DNA from: Bradyrhizobium neotropicale
GTDB taxonomy: Bacteria > Pseudomonadota > Alphaproteobacteria > Rhizobiales > Xanthobacteraceae
Reading direction: 5' to 3'
Assembly: GCF_001641695.1 (NCBI RefSeq)
Contig: NZ_LSEF01000042.1
Location: forward strand, 44,049 to 108,048
DNA length: 64,000 nucleotides
Shown: positions 16,239-25,362 of the stretch, piece by piece
Position numbering within the stretch: position 1 is the stretch's first letter
How the letters are laid out: every line of letters begins with the position of its first letter
Position numbers and translations under genes: made by a program
The notes under the pieces: generated by a model
What the model was told of the DNA's origin: nothing
The model's input: only the letters and a program-made list of their open reading frames with translations
Database searches by the model: none

Positions 16239-19200
16239 ATGTCGTTCAAAAAGCTCCTGATCGCCAATCGCGGCGAGATCGCCATTCGCATCGCGCGCGC
16301 CGCGGCCGACGCCGGCATCGCAACGGTCGCGATCCATCCCGCCGACGACGCGCTGTCGTTGCACGTCCGCGTCGCCGACGAGGCGATCGAAATTCCGGGC
16401 CGCGGCGCTCGGGCCTATCTCGATATCGACGGCGTAGTGAAAGCGGCCAAAGCGGCCGGCTGCGATGCGGTGCATCCCGGCTACGGCTTCCTCAGCGAGA
16501 ACGCCGCGTTCGCGAAGGCCTGCGCTGACGCCGGCATCACCTTCGTCGGACCGAAGATCGCTGCGCTCGAACTGTTCGGCGACAAGGTTGCGGCGCGCCA
16601 GCTCGCCAAACGGTGCGGCGTGCCGATCATCGCCGGCACCAGCGGCCCATCGTCGCTGGAGGAGATCACGGCGTTCTTTGCGTCGCTCGGCAGCAATGCG
16701 GCGATCGTGATCAAGGCGATGGCCGGCGGCGGTGGCCGCGGCATGCGGGTCGTGGAGAAAGCCGACGATCTCGCGGAAGCCTATGCGCGCTGTCAGTCCG
16801 AGGCCAAGGCCGCCTTCGGCTTCGACGGCGTCTATGCTGAGAGGCTGATCCGGCAGGCGCGCCATATCGAGGTGCAGATCATCGGCGACCGCCACGGCGC
16901 CATCTCCCATCTCTGGGAGCGCGAATGCACGATCCAGCGCCGGCACCAGAAGCTGATCGAGGTGGCGCCGAGCCCCTCGCTGAGCGAGCCCCTGCGCGGC
17001 CGCATCATCGAGGCGGCGAAGCAGCTCGCGGCCGCTGCTTCCTACGACAATCTCGGCACGTTCGAATTCCTGGTCGACGGCAGCGCCGACGACAGTTTTG
17101 CTTTCATCGAGGCCAATCCGCGGCTCCAGGTCGAGCACACCGTGACGGAAGAGGTGCTCGGGATCGACCTCGTCCGCGCCCAGCTCGCGGTCGCCGCCGG
17201 CGCCTCACTGGCCTCGCACGGCCTGTCGCAAGATGCGATCCCGAAGCCGCGCGGCCATGCCATGCAGCTTCGCGTCAACATGGAGACGCTGGACGAGACT
17301 GGCGCGACGCATCCGACCGGCGGCGTGCTCGCGGTGTTCGAGCCGCCGTCAGGCCCGGGCGTCCGTGTCGATAGCTTTGGCTATGCCGGCTACAAGACCA
17401 GCGCCGCCTTCGACTCGCTACTGGCAAAGGTCATCGTGCACACGCCGGGTGAGGCCTGGCACGACGTGGTCGCCAAGGCCTCGCGGAGCTTGCGCGAGTT
17501 TCGGATCGACGGCGTCATCACCAACATCGCCTTCCTTCAGGCGGTGCTGGCGCATCCCGATTTCAGGACCAACCGCATCGCGACCGATTTCATCGATCGC
17601 AATATCGGCAAGCTCGTCGAAGAGGCCGATGGCGCGGCAAGGCCGCTCTACTTCGCTGCAACCGAGCGAAGCGGCGCCGGCACTGAGGCGCACATCGCGC
17701 AGGAGGTGCCCGAAGGGACGGTCATGGTCGCCGCGCCCTTGCAGGGCACGATCGTCACCATCCAGGTGAAGCAAGGCGAGGTCGTACGCCCCGGCCAGCA
17801 GCTCGCCGTGATTGAATCCATGAAGATGGAGCATCTGGTGATGGCCGAGCAGGGCGGCCGCGTCATGACACTCGTCGCCGGCGATGGCGTCACGCTGCTG
17901 CATGGCGAGCCGATCATGTATATCGAGCCGCTCGACGTCGCGGCCGACGTGTCGGCGGCGGAAGCCGACATCGATCTCGACCATATCCGCGCTGATCTCG
18001 CCGAGCTGATCGCGCGCCAGGCCAACACGCTCGATGAGAACCGCCCAGCCTCGGTCGAGCGCCGCCGCAACACCAATCAGCGCACCGCGCGCGAGAACGT
18101 CGCCCAGCTCGTCGATGATGGCTCCTTCATGGAATATGGCAGCCTTGCCATCGCAGCCCAGCGCCGCCGCCGCAAGCTCGACGACCTCATCAAGAACACC
18201 CCGGCCGACGGCCTGATCATGGGCGTTGCCACAGTCAATGCCGACAAGTTCGGTGCGGACGGCGGGCGCTGTATCGTCGTGGCCTATGACTACACCGTGC
18301 TCGCGGGCACGCAGGGCCATATGAACCACAAGAAGATCGACCGCATGCTGACGCTGGCGGAAGACTGGCGCGTCCCGCTGGTGTTTTATGCCGAAGGCGG
18401 CGGCGGTCGGCCCGGCGACACCGACCGGCTCGGCATGACCGGGCTCGATGGTCCGTCCTTCGTGCAGTTCGCAAGGCTCTCCGGCCTCGTGCCTGTCATC
18501 GGCGTCGTCTCCGGCTATTGCTTCGCCGGCAACGCCGCGATGCTCGGCTGCTGCGACGTCATCATCGCGACGAAAAACGCCTCGATCGGCATGGGCGGCC
18601 CCGCGATGATCGAGGGCGGCGGCCTCGGCGTCTATCATCCCGCCGAACTCGGCCCGGTCTCGTTCCAGGCGCCGAACGGCGTCATCGACATTCTCGTCGA
18701 GGACGAGGAGGAGGCGACGCGGGTCGCGCAGAAATACCTGTCCTATTTCCAGGGTGCGGTGTCGGACTGGCAGGCGGCCGACCAGCGCCTCTTGCGCCGG
18801 GCGATCCCGGAGAACCGCCTGCGCGTCTACGACATTCGCAGCGTGATCGATCTCGTCGCGGACAAGGATTCCGTGCTGGAACTGCGCCGCGACTACGGCG
18901 TCGGCATGATCACTGCGCTGATCCGCATCGAGGGCAGGCCGTTCGGCCTGATCGCCAACAATCCGCGCCATCTCGGTGGCGCGATCGATGCCGACGCCGG
19001 CGACAAGGCCGCGCGCTTCCTCCAGCTCTGCGACGCCTTCGATCTGCCCATCGTCTCGCTCTGCGATACGCCCGGCTTCATGGTCGGCCCCGAAGCCGAG
19101 AAGACCGCGATCGTGCGCCACGTCTCGCGCATGTTCGTCACTGGTGCAAGCCTCACTGTGCCACTGTTCGGCATCGTGCTGCGCAAGGGCTATGGGCTAG

Positions 19201-19541
19201 GCGCGCAGTCGATGATCGGCGGCGGCTTCCATGCCTCGTTCTTCACCGCGGCCTGGCCGACTGGCGAGTTCGGCGGCATGGGCTTAGAGGGCTATGTCCG
19301 CCTCGGCTTCCGCAAGGAGATGGAGGCGATCGCCGATCCGGCCGAGCGCGAGACCTATTACCGCAACAAGGTCGCTGAGCTCTATGCCAACGGCAAGGCG
19401 GTTTCGATCGCCTCCGTGTTCGAGATCGACAACGTCATCGACCCCGCCGAGACGCGCCGCTGGATCATGGCGGGCCTGCGCTCCGTACCGAAGCCGCCGC
19501 AGCGGACGGAGAAGAAGCGGCCGTGCATCGATACGTGGTGA
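16239..19541 (+). CDS. Single-chain biotin-dependent acyl-CoA carboxylase
   Basis: An 1100-residue fusion that holds a whole carboxylase: biotin carboxylase at about 1-450 (ATP-grasp loop KAMAGGGGRGMR; RHIEVQIIGD; EANPRLQVEHTVTE), a biotin carrier at about 500-570 with the biotinylated Lys in ESMKMEH (about 529), and both carboxyltransferase halves from about 600 to the end (GYCFAGNAAMLGCCD; DTPGFMVGPEAEK; FGGMGLEGYVRLGFRKEME). Most bacteria split these onto two or more chains; single-chain enzymes of this layout are known, some acting on long-chain acyl-CoA. It is preceded by an acyl-CoA synthetase in the same operon. The ATG follows gagaga. Substrate specificity is not decided by sequence. 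Confidence 0.92.
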   Translation: MSFKKLLIANRGEIAIRIARAAADAGIATVAIHPADDALSLHVRVADEAIEIPGRGARAYLDIDGVVKAAKAAGCDAVHPGYGFLSENAAFAKACADAGITFVGPKIAALELFGDKVAARQLAKRCGVPIIAGTSGPSSLEEITAFFASLGSNAAIVIKAMAGGGGRGMRVVEKADDLAEAYARCQSEAKAAFGFDGVYAERLIRQARHIEVQIIGDRHGAISHLWERECTIQRRHQKLIEVAPSPSLSEPLRGRIIEAAKQLAAAASYDNLGTFEFLVDGSADDSFAFIEANPRLQVEHTVTEEVLGIDLVRAQLAVAAGASLASHGLSQDAIPKPRGHAMQLRVNMETLDETGATHPTGGVLAVFEPPSGPGVRVDSFGYAGYKTSAAFDSLLAKVIVHTPGEAWHDVVAKASRSLREFRIDGVITNIAFLQAVLAHPDFRTNRIATDFIDRNIGKLVEEADGAARPLYFAATERSGAGTEAHIAQEVPEGTVMVAAPLQGTIVTIQVKQGEVVRPGQQLAVIESMKMEHLVMAEQGGRVMTLVAGDGVTLLHGEPIMYIEPLDVAADVSAAEADIDLDHIRADLAELIARQANTLDENRPASVERRRNTNQRTARENVAQLVDDGSFMEYGSLAIAAQRRRRKLDDLIKNTPADGLIMGVATVNADKFGADGGRCIVVAYDYTVLAGTQGHMNHKKIDRMLTLAEDWRVPLVFYAEGGGGRPGDTDRLGMTGLDGPSFVQFARLSGLVPVIGVVSGYCFAGNAAMLGCCDVIIATKNASIGMGGPAMIEGGGLGVYHPAELGPVSFQAPNGVIDILVEDEEEATRVAQKYLSYFQGAVSDWQAADQRLLRRAIPENRLRVYDIRSVIDLVADKDSVLELRRDYGVGMITALIRIEGRPFGLIANNPRHLGGAIDADAGDKAARFLQLCDAFDLPIVSLCDTPGFMVGPEAEKTAIVRHVSRMFVTGASLTVPLFGIVLRKGYGLGAQSMIGGGFHASFFTAAWPTGEFGGMGLEGYVRLGFRKEMEAIADPAERETYYRNKVAELYANGKAVSIASVFEIDNVIDPAETRRWIMAGLRSVPKPPQRTEKKRPCIDTW

Positions 19542-19590
19542 GGGCGGTGCAGCAATTCAGGCGCTGAGTAGCAGGCAATCTGCTTCCGCA

Positions 19591-19623
19591 TCGTCATGCC
19601 CGGGACAAGTCCGGCCACGACGG
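19591..19623. repeat. Short palindrome flanked by 13-bp direct repeats
   Basis: An imperfect palindrome, cgtcatgcccgggacaagtc and onward, of the REP type. It is flanked by exact direct copies of ggcgctgagtagc at 19560-19572 and 19622-19634. It sits between the carboxylase and the sigma-54 activator. Confidence 0.65.
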
Positions 19624-19725
19624 CGCTGAGTAGCGCGCGCTCCCCACCGTGTTCCCGGTTCCCGATTGACATCCCCGCCTGCGGTGCCAGACTTTGCACA
19701 ATAATACAGGGTGGAGACGTCCGCG

Positions 19726-21594
19726 ATGGCCAGCCTTTCGGCCTCGAACCATGTCGCCCGTGTCTTGTCCGTCGCCAATCATGTGGCCGACGTCGATGCC
19801 TCCTCGCGCATCGCCAACTCCTGGCGGCGGTGCCTGATCAGCCACAAGCTCGACCCCGCCCGGCAGGGCCCGCCGCAGACCCTCACCGAAGCCGAGGTCC
19901 GCCACGTCGCCGAGCCGATGGAGAAGACGATCCGGCTCCTTACCCCCGAGCTCGACGACCTCGCTCGCGTGCTGCGCGACGCAGGCTATTGCGTCAATCT
20001 GGCTGACACGAACGCGACCATGCTCTTCAGCCGTCTGCCGGGCGAGGCCGACGCAAAGATGTTCCTGGACTGGAAGATCTACACCGGCTCGAACTTCGCC
20101 GAAGCCTTTGAAGGTACCAACGGTCTCGGCACCGCGCTTGCCGAGGAGAAGCCGATCCTGGTGCACCGCGACGAGCATTTTCGCGAGCAGTGGCACATGT
20201 TCTCCTGCGCCGTGGCGCCGCTGTTCGACCAGGCCGGGCGCCTCGCCGGTGCCGTCAACATCACCTCCTGCCGGCGGGATCTCGAGCGCGCGGCGCATCA
20301 GCTCGCGCTCGCGGTGACGATGGAGGCGACGCGGCGGATGGAGGGCGCGATCTTCCGCGATCATTTCCGCAACGCCTGGATCGCGACCGTGCCAGGTGAC
20401 GGCGGCAGCGGCCTCATCGCCTACGACGACGACCGTCGCATCGTCGGCGCCTGCCGGTCGGCGCGCGCGATGCTGAGCCTGACCGACGGCATGATCGCAT
20501 CCGGCATCGACGCAACGCGCTACATCAAGTTCGATCATCACGCGGCGCGCAGCGCCGACGAGATCGTCGCGCTGCGCCGCGGCGATGGTGGCCCGTTGGG
20601 ACAGGGCCATGTCGCGCCGCCGCTGCGCGCAAGGTCATCCGCGCGTGTGTCGGTCGCGGGCCGCGAGAGCCCTGTCGACCGGTTCGATACGCTGTACCGG
20701 CTTGCCGGTCGCGATCCCGGCCTGGTCAAGAGCGTGAAACGGCTCAGAAGGATCGGCGATCACAATCTTCCAGTGCTGCTGCATGGCGAGACCGGCGTCG
20801 GCAAGGACGTGTTCGCGCGCGCCATTCATGCCGCGAGCAACCGCGCGCGCAACAACTATGTCGCGCTGAACTGCGCGGCGATGCCGGAAAGCCTGATCGA
20901 TGCCGAGTTGTTCGGCTACGAGGCCGGCGCCTTCACCGGTGCGCGGCGCGAGGGCTCGAAGGGCCTGATCGTGCAGGCCGATGGTGGCACGCTGTTCCTC
21001 GACGAGATCGGCGACATGCCGATCGCGCTGCAGACGCGTCTGCTGCGCGTCTTGGAAAACCGCGAGGTCTGGCCGCTCGGTGCGCTCAGGCCGGTGCCCG
21101 TCGACATCCGCCTGATCAGTGCCACCCATCGCGATCTCGGCCGCATGGCGGAGGAGGGCGCCTTCCGCGCCGACCTCTACTTCCGACTGCGCGGCATGGA
21201 GGTGCGGCTGCCGGCCCTGCGCGAGCGCGCCGACCGGGACGATGTCATCCGCCAGATCGCGCGCGAGGAGGCGCCGAACTGCCGCCTCTCGGAGGAGGCT
21301 TGGTCGCTGCTGTCGGCGTATCCGTTCCCCGGCAACATGCGCCAGCTCCGCCACGTGCTGCGGCTCGCCGGCTGCACGGCGGAGGACGGGGTCATCACAG
21401 ACGCCGACCTCGATCTGCCGCCGTTTGGCGGCCGGGCGGCCGAGCCCGATCTCGCCGCGGCCGAGCGCGCGACGATCATCGAGGCGCTGCGCAAGCACGA
21501 CGGTCGCGTCACCGAAGCCGCGCGTGCGCTGAAACTCAGCCGCGCCACGCTGTATCGGAAGATCAAGGCGATGAAGATCGAGACGGCGCAGTAG
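19726..21594 (+). CDS. Sigma-54-dependent activator, AcoR type
   Basis: A 622-residue enhancer-binding protein. The N-terminus (about 1-300) is a GAF-type sensor of the AcoR kind (SSRIANSWRRCLISHKLDP; FEGTNGLGTALAEEKPILVHRDEHF; SCAVAPLFDQAGRLAGAVNITS). The AAA+ domain has Walker A GETGVGKD (about 354), the sigma-54-contact loop GAFTGA (about 401) and Walker B TLFLDEIGDM. A Fis-type HTH closes the protein (VTEAARALKLSRATLYRKIKAM). AcoR proteins activate acetoin or alcohol catabolic operons from -24/-12 promoters; its targets are not evident here. ATG 19726 has ggtggag upstream; a GTG 15 nt earlier is the alternative. Confidence 0.92.
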   Translation: MASLSASNHVARVLSVANHVADVDASSRIANSWRRCLISHKLDPARQGPPQTLTEAEVRHVAEPMEKTIRLLTPELDDLARVLRDAGYCVNLADTNATMLFSRLPGEADAKMFLDWKIYTGSNFAEAFEGTNGLGTALAEEKPILVHRDEHFREQWHMFSCAVAPLFDQAGRLAGAVNITSCRRDLERAAHQLALAVTMEATRRMEGAIFRDHFRNAWIATVPGDGGSGLIAYDDDRRIVGACRSARAMLSLTDGMIASGIDATRYIKFDHHAARSADEIVALRRGDGGPLGQGHVAPPLRARSSARVSVAGRESPVDRFDTLYRLAGRDPGLVKSVKRLRRIGDHNLPVLLHGETGVGKDVFARAIHAASNRARNNYVALNCAAMPESLIDAELFGYEAGAFTGARREGSKGLIVQADGGTLFLDEIGDMPIALQTRLLRVLENREVWPLGALRPVPVDIRLISATHRDLGRMAEEGAFRADLYFRLRGMEVRLPALRERADRDDVIRQIAREEAPNCRLSEEAWSLLSAYPFPGNMRQLRHVLRLAGCTAEDGVITDADLDLPPFGGRAAEPDLAAAERATIIEALRKHDGRVTEAARALKLSRATLYRKIKAMKIETAQ

Positions 21595-21627
21595 CGCCAA
21601 TCGTTTTGCCGAGTTGCGAGCTTTCTT

Positions 21628-21780
21628 ACCCTCTCCCCTTGTGGGAGAGGGTGGCTCGCCGCGTAGCGGCGAGACGGGTGAGGGGCCTGCTTCCGCAATT
21701 CACCTCACTGTTCGTATGCGCGGACAGAGACCCCTCATCCGGCGCTTCGCGCCACCTTCTCCCACAACAAGGGGAGAAGG
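21628..21780. repeat. REP-like repeat, ccctctcccc family
   Basis: Outer arms ccctctccccttgtgggagagg and the degenerate mirror cttctcccacaacaaggggagaag, with inner arms of the type gcggcgagacgggtgaggggcc and cccctcatccggcgc. The same family occurs at 33289-33498, 52391-52536 and 63970-64000. It lies between convergent genes. Confidence 0.85.
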
Positions 21781-21797
21781 GAAAGCAGCGAGGTCCC

Positions 21798-22352
21798 TTA
21801 CGAAAAATCCGTCCAGCTCAGATGCCGTGCATCGAGGTCGCCGAGCGAAATCGTTTCGCGGATCTCCTGCGGGGTATGGAAATGGCCGCGCAGATACACC
21901 AGCGGAGCGGCCGTCGCCGCATGCGACACGCCGCGCACCTCGCCGACGAAGATCGAATGCGTCCTGGTCTCGAATTCCTGCGCCAGCACGCAGTCGAACG
22001 CGGCGACCGCATCAATCAGCACCGGCGCGCCGGTCGCTCCGCGCTTCCATTCGCCGAAGGCGAAACGATCATCACCATTGACGCCCTTTTGACCGCTGAA
22101 GGTCAGCGCCAGCAGCGCGTGCCCCTCGTGCAGGAAGTTGATCGCGAAGGCGCCTTCCTCGCGGATGCGGGTATGCGCGCTGGCATTACGGTTGACGCTG
22201 ACGATCAGGGAGGGCGGTGAGTCCGACAGCGAGCAGGCCGAGGTCACCGTCAGCCCCGTGCGCGTGCCGTGCTCGGCGCCCACCGTGACCAGCGCAACGG
22301 CGCCGGCGCATTGCCGCATCGCCTGCTTGAAGTCCGTTGCGTCGACGCTCAC
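21798..22352 (-). CDS. Flavin reductase family protein
   Basis: A 184-residue protein of the HpaC/flavin reductase family: an FMN-binding split barrel with FKQAMRQCAGAVALVTV at the N-terminus, GLTVTSACSLSDSPPSLIVSV in the middle and THSIFVGEVRGV further on. Such enzymes use NAD(P)H to make free FMNH2 for a partner monooxygenase. The gene is 57 nt downstream of an LLM-class flavin-dependent oxygenase on the same strand, the natural partner, so the two probably form a two-component monooxygenase. The substrate is unknown. Confidence 0.9.
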   Translation of the reverse strand: MSVDATDFKQAMRQCAGAVALVTVGAEHGTRTGLTVTSACSLSDSPPSLIVSVNRNASAHTRIREEGAFAINFLHEGHALLALTFSGQKGVNGDDRFAFGEWKRGATGAPVLIDAVAAFDCVLAQEFETRTHSIFVGEVRGVSHAATAAPLVYLRGHFHTPQEIRETISLGDLDARHLSWTDFS

Positions 22353-22409
22353 GCCGAAATCTCCGAAATTGAGGCGGGTGCGGCACGATCGCGCCGCAGC
22401 CGCTGCCGG

Positions 22410-23507
22410 TCAAGCCGCCTTCTTCGCGGAGCCGAGATGCGTCAGGCGCGGCATCACCTCGTTCTTGAGCAGCGAGAGCGAGTGGTGCCAGGCTTCAGCC
22501 TTGTGTTTGTAGTCGAAGCCGAACACCAGGAGCACGCCGAAGCCGCCGACCTCGTCGTAGATCTTCTCGATCTTCTCGGCCACGGTCGACGGCGAGCCGA
22601 CGATCCAGTTCCGCTTGGCGCAATATTCGACGGTGACGTCGCTGTCGGGTACGTCGGGCGCGTGCTTCAGATAATCCTTGAAGCCGAAATGGCCGAGCAG
22701 CGGCAGAAAGTACTCGTGCATCATCCGGCCCATCATGTCGCCGGTCGAGAGCTTCCAGGCTTCCTCATCGGTATCCGCGACGAACACCTCGCGCACCAGC
22801 CGCCAGTCCTGCCGGTTCGGCTTGCGACCGGTTTTGGCCGCGCCGATCTCGACCGAGTCCCAATGGCTGCCGACATAAGCCGGATTGAGGTTGAGGCTCA
22901 TCGGAATGAAGCCGCGCTCGCCGGCAAGCTTCAGCGTGTCCGAGTTCTTCGACAGGCCGGCGACGCCGATCGGCGGATGCGGCGCCTGCAACGGCATGAT
23001 GTGCGGTTTCAGGAAGTCGAACATCGTGTCCGGCTTGGTCACCGTCCAGTACTTGCCCTTGTGGGTGAAGGGCGCCGGCTCCATCCATAGCTTCAGGATG
23101 ATCTCCAGCGCCTCGCGGGTCATGTCGCGGTTCTGCCCGCTCATGCCGTCGACGTTGAACATGGCCCAGTCGCTCGGCAGACCTGAGGCGGCGACGCCGA
23201 AATTGAGCCGGCCCTCGGACATGTGGTCGAGCATCGCGACGCGGTTGGCGAGCTCGGCCGGGTGGTGATAGGGGAGCAGGAAGCCGCCCGGCCCGATGCG
23301 CAGCTTCTTGGTCTGCATCAGCGCCTGCGCGATTAGGAGATCCGGCGTGGGATTGGGTTCCCAGGGCGCGGTGTGATGCTCGCCGACCCAGGCCTCCTGG
23401 TAGCCGAGCTCGTCGAGCCAGCGCATGACCTGGAGGTCCCAGTCGTTCCCTTCCTTCAGGCCGCACTCCGGCGGATGCGAAGGCATCGTGAAATAGCCGA
23501 TCTCCAT
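22410..23507 (-). CDS. LLM-class flavin-dependent oxygenase
   Basis: A 365-residue luciferase-like monooxygenase (TIM-barrel, bound reduced FMN). Visible features: MEIGYFTMPSHPPE at the start, EAWVGEHHTAPWEPNPTPDLL, GGFLLPYHHPAELANRVAMLDHMSEGRLNFGV, and VGSPSTVAEKIEKIYDEVGGFG near the end. The ATG at 23507 follows gatgaggaaa. It is the first gene of a pair with a flavin reductase that should supply FMNH2. Likely job: oxidation of an organic sulfonate, alkane-like chain or aromatic compound, but no substrate can be named. Confidence 0.9.
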   Translation of the reverse strand: MEIGYFTMPSHPPECGLKEGNDWDLQVMRWLDELGYQEAWVGEHHTAPWEPNPTPDLLIAQALMQTKKLRIGPGGFLLPYHHPAELANRVAMLDHMSEGRLNFGVAASGLPSDWAMFNVDGMSGQNRDMTREALEIILKLWMEPAPFTHKGKYWTVTKPDTMFDFLKPHIMPLQAPHPPIGVAGLSKNSDTLKLAGERGFIPMSLNLNPAYVGSHWDSVEIGAAKTGRKPNRQDWRLVREVFVADTDEEAWKLSTGDMMGRMMHEYFLPLLGHFGFKDYLKHAPDVPDSDVTVEYCAKRNWIVGSPSTVAEKIEKIYDEVGGFGVLLVFGFDYKHKAEAWHHSLSLLKNEVMPRLTHLGSAKKAA

Positions 23508-23721
23508 GTGTTTCCTCATCTGATGTTGATGCGTCTTGTTGCGCGTTGATGGACTCCAGTGGCGAAGTATCAGCAAGCGGTGTGCCAGCGCACAGGAGAC
23601 TTGAATCAGTGAAAAAAGGCTGGTTTGCCCGCGCAATAGCCGGTATCTCGACGCAGATCCGCAAGGCGCCGTCTCATTGTCGCGAGACGGCGTCTTGCCG
23701 GTGAGACGAGGATAGATTGAC

Positions 23722-24636
23722 ATGAACGAGCCCGCCTATGTCGCGGTGGACTGGGGCACCAGCAGCTTCCGGCTCTGGCTGATCGACCGTGCCGGTCTGG
23801 TCCTGGCCGAGCGCCGCAGCAGCGAGGGCATGCTCGTGGCGGCCAAGTCCGGGTTCGCCGCCGTGCTGCAATCACATCTTGCCGCGGTCGAGGCGCCCGA
23901 TCATCTCCCGGTTCTCGTCTGCGGCATGGCGGGTGCGCGGCAAGGCTGGGTCGAGGCTGGCTATGTCGACACGCCGGCGCCGCTGCCTGCGATTTTGAAG
24001 CAGGCCGCGCGCGTGCCCGGCGAGGCCCGCGACATCCGGATCCTGCCGGGCATCGCGCAGCGCGACGCGAAGTCGCCGGACGTGATGCGAGGCGAAGAGA
24101 CCCAATTGCTCGGCGCGCTTGGTCTCGACGCCGTAGGCGAAGCGCTGGTCTGCATGCCCGGCACCCATTCCAAATGGGTGCGGGTGAAGGACGGCGCGGT
24201 CGCGCATTTTTCCACCTTCATGAGCGGCGAGCTCTTCAGCGTGGTCTCGCGCGAGACGATCCTGTCGCTCGCGGTCGCCGGTGCCGATGACGCCGAGGAT
24301 GTCGCGAGCTTCAAGGCGGCCGTGACGGCCGCGTTCGAGGCGCCGGCCTTCGCCGCCAATCTCCTGTTCGGCGCGCGGTCGCGGCAGCTCCTGTTCGGCG
24401 GCACGCCGGCGGCGGCGCGCGAAACCCTTTCGGGCACGTTGATCGGCGTTGAGCTGGCGGCAGGTCTCTCCGGCACTGTTCCGAAAACGGGAATTACGCT
24501 GATTGCCTCGGGACGGCTTGCGATGCTGTATCGCCTGGCTTTCGATGCGCTGTCGGTGTCCGTTGCGCCGGTCGATGCGGACGAGGCGGTCCGCCGCGGC
24601 TTGTCGATGGCGGCCGCCGCGATCTGGACGAAGTAG
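23722..24636 (+). CDS. dgoK: 2-dehydro-3-deoxygalactonokinase
   Basis: A 304-residue sugar-acid kinase that phosphorylates 2-keto-3-deoxy-D-galactonate in the De Ley-Doudoroff pathway. The N-terminal phosphate loop VDWGTSSFRLWLID is diagnostic of DgoK, and RGEETQLLGAL, PGTHSKWVRVKDG and TFMSGELFSVV follow in the family order. The gene ends 13 nt before dgoA, which uses its product, so both form an operon. The rest of the galactonate pathway genes (dehydratase, transporter) are not in this window. Confidence 0.93.
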   Translation: MNEPAYVAVDWGTSSFRLWLIDRAGLVLAERRSSEGMLVAAKSGFAAVLQSHLAAVEAPDHLPVLVCGMAGARQGWVEAGYVDTPAPLPAILKQAARVPGEARDIRILPGIAQRDAKSPDVMRGEETQLLGALGLDAVGEALVCMPGTHSKWVRVKDGAVAHFSTFMSGELFSVVSRETILSLAVAGADDAEDVASFKAAVTAAFEAPAFAANLLFGARSRQLLFGGTPAAARETLSGTLIGVELAAGLSGTVPKTGITLIASGRLAMLYRLAFDALSVSVAPVDADEAVRRGLSMAAAAIWTK

Positions 24637-24649
24637 AAGGAATCTTGAG

Positions 24650-25276
24650 ATGAGCGTTCCCTTTCCGCCGATGAAGCGACCGCTGGTCGCGATCCTGCGC
24701 GGCGTGAAGCCCGAGGAGACCGAGGCCATCGTCGGCGTGCTGATCGAGGCCGGCATGACCGCGATCGAAATTCCCCTGAACTCGCCGGATCCGTTCCGCT
24801 CCATTGCGCTTGCTGTGAAGCTCGCGCCTGCCGGTGTGCTGATCGGCGCGGGCACGGTGTTGACGCCCGAAAATGTCGACCGCCTCCATGACGTCGGCGG
24901 CAAGCTGATGGTCTCGCCGAATGTCGACACGGAGGTGCTGGCGCGCGCGCATCAGCACGGCATGGTGACGATGCCCGGCGTGTTCTCGCCGACCGAAGCG
25001 CTGCTCGCGGCGCGGTCGGGCGCATCGAGCCTGAAATTCTTTCCCGCGAGTGTGCTCGGCGCATCCGGCATTGCCGCGATCCGCGCCGTGCTTCCGGCCG
25101 GCGTCATGATCGCCGCCGTCGGCGGCGTCTCCGACCAGAATTTTGCCGAGTATATCAAAGGTGGCGTGACGGCATTCGGGCTCGGCAGCAGTCTCTACAA
25201 GCCCGGCATGACCGCCGCCGACGTCGTGGCGCGCGCCAAGGCGACGGTCGCTGCCTATGATCGGGCGATTTTGTAA
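24650..25276 (+). CDS. dgoA: 2-dehydro-3-deoxy-6-phosphogalactonate aldolase
   Basis: A 208-residue class I aldolase that splits 2-keto-3-deoxy-6-phosphogalactonate into pyruvate and glyceraldehyde-3-phosphate. Family marks: LVAILRGVKPEE with the catalytic Glu region (EIPLNSPDP), IGAGTVLTPENVDRL, and SLKFFPASVLG with the Schiff-base Lys. The ATG at 24650 follows gaagga; the longer frame starts inside dgoK and is not needed. Directly coupled to dgoK. Confidence 0.93.
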   Translation: MSVPFPPMKRPLVAILRGVKPEETEAIVGVLIEAGMTAIEIPLNSPDPFRSIALAVKLAPAGVLIGAGTVLTPENVDRLHDVGGKLMVSPNVDTEVLARAHQHGMVTMPGVFSPTEALLAARSGASSLKFFPASVLGASGIAAIRAVLPAGVMIAAVGGVSDQNFAEYIKGGVTAFGLGSSLYKPGMTAADVVARAKATVAAYDRAIL

Positions 25277-25362
25277 GACTGAGCCGGCAATAAACCAGCC
25301 GTGATCCCGTCACAGCCGCTTTGTATCCTATCTTGCTGCATCAGCGAGATCAGGAGACCGAT

